The notes beneath the pieces are model-generated. The model was not told the DNA's origin. It saw nothing but the letters and a program-made list of their open reading frames with translations, and did no database searches. 54,368 nt of DNA from Bacteroidales bacterium (lineage in GTDB: Bacteria; Bacteroidota; Bacteroidia; Bacteroidales; UBA10428). Position 1 is the stretch's first letter. Each line of letters opens with the position of its first letter. Made by a program: the position numbers and the translations under genes. The DNA is taken from assembly GCA_035299085.1 (NCBI GenBank), contig DATGXG010000059.1, forward strand, positions 1 through 54,368. Reading direction: 5' to 3'. Below, piece by piece: positions 51,707 to 54,368 of this stretch.

Positions 51707-52681
51707 ATGGACCTTTCCTCAACATTCATGGGCATTAAGATTGCCAATCCTTTGATAGTTGCCAGTTCGGGACTTACCGATACGGCTGAGAAAGTAAAAG
51801 CCTGTGCAGATAACGGCGCCGGGGCAGTAGTGTTGAAATCGCTTTTCGAAGAGCAGATGATCAGTCCCAAATCAACAATGGAAAACAAGGATGACATGTT
51901 TTTCTGGTATCCGGAGGCCATTCAGTTTGTGAACAAATTTTCTAAGGAAGTCGGCCTCTCCGCTTACCTGAAACTCGTTGAAGAGTGCAAAAAAGCAGTG
52001 AACATTCCGGTTATCGCAAGCATAAACTGCGTCACTCCTAACGAGTGGCCTGCATTTGCATCAAAAATTGCCGAAGCCGGGGCAGACGGCATTGAGCTTA
52101 ACATTTTCATTCCTCCTACTAACATCAATCTTACGGGTTATAAAATGGAGGAAACCTATATCGATATCATACACGAGGTACGCAAGAATGTCCAGATTCC
52201 TGTGGGTGTCAAGGTAGGCTATTTCTTCACCAACCTTTACCGGATGATCTATAAGATCAGCAATCTTGATGTGAACAGCCTGGTGCTTTTTAACCGCTAT
52301 TACAGGCCGGACATCGATATCGAAAACCTTCGGGTAATCGGGCAGAATGTATACAGTTCACCTCATGAATTAACCCTGTCCCTGCGCTGGATTGCCCTGG
52401 TTTCAAAAAGAATTCATACCGAAATCGTTGCTGCAACAGGTATTCATGACGCAAATGGCGTGGTGAAACAGCTTCTGGCCGGTGCCACTTCGGTACAGGT
52501 TTGCTCAACTCTGTACCTGAATGGACTGTCGTACCTGAGCAACATACTGGCTGATCTTAAAAACTGGATGATGCAGAAAGGGTATGAAAACCTTCCTTCC
52601 TTTCGTGGCCTTGTGGCTGAAAACGATGAAAACACTGCCGCCTTCGAAAGGGTGCAGTTTATGAAGAAGAGTCTGGTGTAG
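51707..52681 (+). CDS. Dihydroorotate dehydrogenase-like FMN protein
   Basis: A 324-residue TIM-barrel protein of the PyrD-like group: it starts MDLSSTFMGIKIANPLIVASSGLT and has VIASINCVTPNEW, GADGIELNIF, VGVKVGYFF and IVAATGIHDANGVVKQLLAGATSVQVCST. These are the FMN-binding and phosphate-site features of the family. Many genomes carry such a paralogue beside the true pyrD, so its substrate is open. The start is set at 51707 because the preceding in-frame codons are repeats. Confidence 0.9.
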   Translation: MDLSSTFMGIKIANPLIVASSGLTDTAEKVKACADNGAGAVVLKSLFEEQMISPKSTMENKDDMFFWYPEAIQFVNKFSKEVGLSAYLKLVEECKKAVNIPVIASINCVTPNEWPAFASKIAEAGADGIELNIFIPPTNINLTGYKMEETYIDIIHEVRKNVQIPVGVKVGYFFTNLYRMIYKISNLDVNSLVLFNRYYRPDIDIENLRVIGQNVYSSPHELTLSLRWIALVSKRIHTEIVAATGIHDANGVVKQLLAGATSVQVCSTLYLNGLSYLSNILADLKNWMMQKGYENLPSFRGLVAENDENTAAFERVQFMKKSLV

Positions 52682-52693
52682 AATGGATTAATA

Positions 52694-52749
52694 CCGTCAT
52701 TGCGAGGCGCTTGATACATTTATGATTGTCATGCGCCTCGCAATGACGG
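52694..52749. repeat. CGTCATTGCGAGG palindrome
   Basis: A perfect 17 bp inverted repeat (CCGTCATTGCGAGGCGC at 52694-52710 with its complement at 52733-52749) and a 22 nt loop. The motif belongs to a palindrome family found in many bacterial genomes; a fragment is at 14417-14427. It may also terminate the upstream gene. Confidence 0.85.
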
Positions 52750-52902
52750 CTTTGATCTAACAGACTAACTGACTAACTGACTAAAAGACTTCTTCCAATT
52801 TGACTAATTGTTCAAAAGTTATGATAAAACGGTTAATAATTAAATGAAATAATTAATAGATTTAATGCCGTTAATACAGCGTCTCACGAAAATCTGGATA
52901 AT

Positions 52903-53790
52903 ATGAAGAAACTTTTACGTGCTGGCTTGTTCCTGCTGATAATCACCGTGTTAGGTGTATCCTGTAAATCCGGCAAAACTACCAACACCGAAGGATTGGA
53001 CAGTATCAGTCTCGGCGAAGTGAAGCCACTGGTTCACCAGATCGATACTATGAAAGAAGGATTACCGATTTTCTACAATATGTACCTGTCAGTGGAAATG
53101 TCATCTCTCTTTAAAACGTCAGGTGCCGTTTTCAAACAGGATATATTGAATAGTCCGGATAAGCTGAGCAATTACGTAACCAGCTCCAAAAAAGCCCTTA
53201 ACCTGGGTGTTTATGCAGTTGATCTGAGTTATGCCAAAGTAAGTGAACAGCTCGAAACAGCGGGACGTTATTTCAATGCCATGCAGAAAATGGCAGAAGA
53301 AATGGGTATTCCATCCGATTATTTCAAGAACACAGCTCAGCGGTTCGACAAGAATATCGATAACAAGGACTCTCTTATTGCTATTGCCAATGAAGTGTAT
53401 ATGGCTTCGGACAATTACCTGCGCGAAAATGAAAGGTATGCCGCTTCAGCACAGATTATACTCGGCGGTTGGGTTGAAGCCATTCACATTGCTGCCAATG
53501 TGGCTACAAGCACCAAGGACCTTGATGTGATTGAACGGCTGGCCGATCAGAAGCAGTCGCTCACCAATGTGATCAACATGCTGAATGATTACAGCTCGGA
53601 TGTTGACATTAATAAAAACCTGCAGAAGCTGAAAGAACTTCAGCCGGTGTTCGATTCGTTTGTGGTTGAAATGGACGGCAATTTCAACGCCACTTCGCCT
53701 GCAGGCAAAAAAGAAATTCAGACCTATCTTCAGAAGGTTGACCAGATCAGCAAGCAAATTAACCTGATTCGGGCCGAGATTATTTCCTGA
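52903..53790 (+). CDS. Hypothetical lipoprotein, helical
   Basis: A 295-residue protein with a lipoprotein signal (lipobox GVSC, Cys21). The mature part is almost all helical, with SKKALNLGVYAVDLSYAKVSEQ, YFNAMQKMAEEMGIPSDYF and ILGGWVEAIHIAANVA. The pattern suggests a helical bundle. No family that I can name. It stands alone before an inverted repeat and copy B of the structured repeat. It is preceded by 150 bp of repeat-like AACTGACT sequence and an A/T-rich leader. Confidence 0.78.
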   Translation: MKKLLRAGLFLLIITVLGVSCKSGKTTNTEGLDSISLGEVKPLVHQIDTMKEGLPIFYNMYLSVEMSSLFKTSGAVFKQDILNSPDKLSNYVTSSKKALNLGVYAVDLSYAKVSEQLETAGRYFNAMQKMAEEMGIPSDYFKNTAQRFDKNIDNKDSLIAIANEVYMASDNYLRENERYAASAQIILGGWVEAIHIAANVATSTKDLDVIERLADQKQSLTNVINMLNDYSSDVDINKNLQKLKELQPVFDSFVVEMDGNFNATSPAGKKEIQTYLQKVDQISKQINLIRAEIIS

Positions 53791-53798
53791 AGTTTTTT

Positions 53799-53850
53799 AG
53801 AGGTTGTAAATGATGCAGAGGTTGTATAAGCGCAGGCTTTTACAACCTCT
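53799..53850 (+). terminator. Inverted repeat after the lipoprotein gene
   Basis: AGAGGTTGTAAA (53799-53810) pairs perfectly with TTTACAACCTCT (53839-53850); a direct copy AGAGGTTGTA lies in the loop (53817-53826). It could be a terminator, although no T run follows, or another repeat element. Confidence 0.4.
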
Positions 53851-53874
53851 GATATTTTAAAGATAGATTATTTC

Positions 53875-54368
53875 CGGGGTTTCGCCCCGAACCCCATTAC
53901 TTTCTTTGTCCTGTCACAAAGAAAGTAACAAAGAAAAGACCAGACAAAACGACTCCCGGCGCGCTCTGCTGCAAGGCAGGAATTTCAAACAAACGGTCGC
54001 AAGCTCGTTTGTAGAAATTCCATGCCTTGCAGCATTCACCGCCACGCCGGCTCCACGTTTTGTCCCGGCCAACCCACGGTGCTTCGATTATCGTATGTGA
54101 TTTATAACAAAGCGGTGAGATAATGTTAATGACTATCCTCCTCATTGAACATAGAGATTACGCCTGGGGACCGTCACGTCCGCCTCTGAAAAAACGCGTT
54201 AAAAAAATTAATTCACGCAGCGTTAAAAAAGAAAAGCTGTCTGAGTCCGATTCCTGCGGACGAGTTCTTTTCTTTTAGCGTAGTGAATTAATTTTTAGCG
54301 ATTTTTTCAGCAGCGGCGGCATTTTTTGCTTACTTTTTTTTGCTGCAGAAAAAAAGTAAGTCAGGGCT
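53875..54368. repeat. Structured interspersed repeat, copy B (cut by the window end)
   Basis: This matches copy A (125-634) over nearly its whole length in the same orientation, with scattered substitutions and a few indels. All hairpins of copy A are kept. Paired substitutions maintain three of the stems: 54246/54260, 54329/54360 and 54330/54359. The right terminal mini-hairpin lies beyond the window. Confidence 0.85.

Noticed and set aside
125..54368. The whole window as one transposon or genomic island bounded by direct repeats
   Set aside because: No integrase, transposase or tRNA target was seen, and the interior includes dnaK, panB, lnt and xseAB, which are ordinary chromosomal genes.

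Overview
The window looks like a piece of the chromosome of an anaerobic or facultatively anaerobic member of the Bacteroidota, probably a Bacteroidales or Marinilabiliales relative. The grounds are two proteins with C-terminal type IX secretion sorting domains, genes without Shine-Dalgarno sequences, candidate promoters with the Bacteroidota -7 element, a regulator-propeller/Y_Y_Y protein, a YwqK/MORN protein, and lineage-typical pairs such as secreted M48 peptidase and CE15 esterase genes. No rRNA, tRNA, CRISPR array, prophage or transposase was seen.

Layout. 1-634: the end of a gene, a terminator and copy A of a ~510 bp structured repeat. 639-4853 (minus): YceI protein, thioredoxin/thioredoxin-reductase fusion, and a three-gene cassette of ArsM-like methyltransferase, a 33-residue Cys-containing peptide and a radical SAM/SPASM enzyme. 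5002-8160 (minus): a four-helix-bundle protein and an NtrC-type two-component system, divergent from 8408-12058 (plus), an efflux operon of adaptor, ATPase, an unknown 96-residue protein and a TolC-like porin, preceded by a possible sigma-54 promoter. 12142-17404: GntP permease, RluA-type pseudouridine synthase, PanB and DnaK. 17548-33710: secreted proteins (M48 peptidase and partner, GH5-like hydrolase, cupredoxin, serine hydrolase, DUF362 and EFR1-type proteins, YwqK-like protein, subtilase, CE15 esterase) with the housekeeping pair xseA-xseB. 33853-38751: a propeller/GAF sensor-like protein and apolipoprotein N-acyltransferase.

38800-51393 is a hydrogen metabolism region: hypD, hypC and hypF on the minus strand, divergent rex, a repeat-containing secreted protein, alanine dehydrogenase, and then hoxF-hoxU-hoxY-hoxH-hoxW, a complete group 3d-like NAD(H)-coupled [NiFe] hydrogenase with its protease. 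Two good Rex operators lie upstream of hoxF and a weaker one lies between hypF and rex, so the NADH/NAD+ sensor encoded here probably controls the hydrogenase and perhaps its maturation. HypA, HypB and HypE are not in the window. The tail holds a dihydroorotate-dehydrogenase-like protein, an unknown lipoprotein and copy B of the structured repeat.

Two things stand out as possibly undescribed. The first is the methyltransferase/peptide/radical SAM cassette at 2741-4853, a candidate ribosomally made, post-translationally modified peptide (RiPP) system. The second is the ~510 bp repeat at both ends, a chain of nested foldbacks in which three paired positions differ between copies by compensating changes. 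Many intergenic regions are also filled with related families of 7-10 bp tandem repeats and small palindromes.
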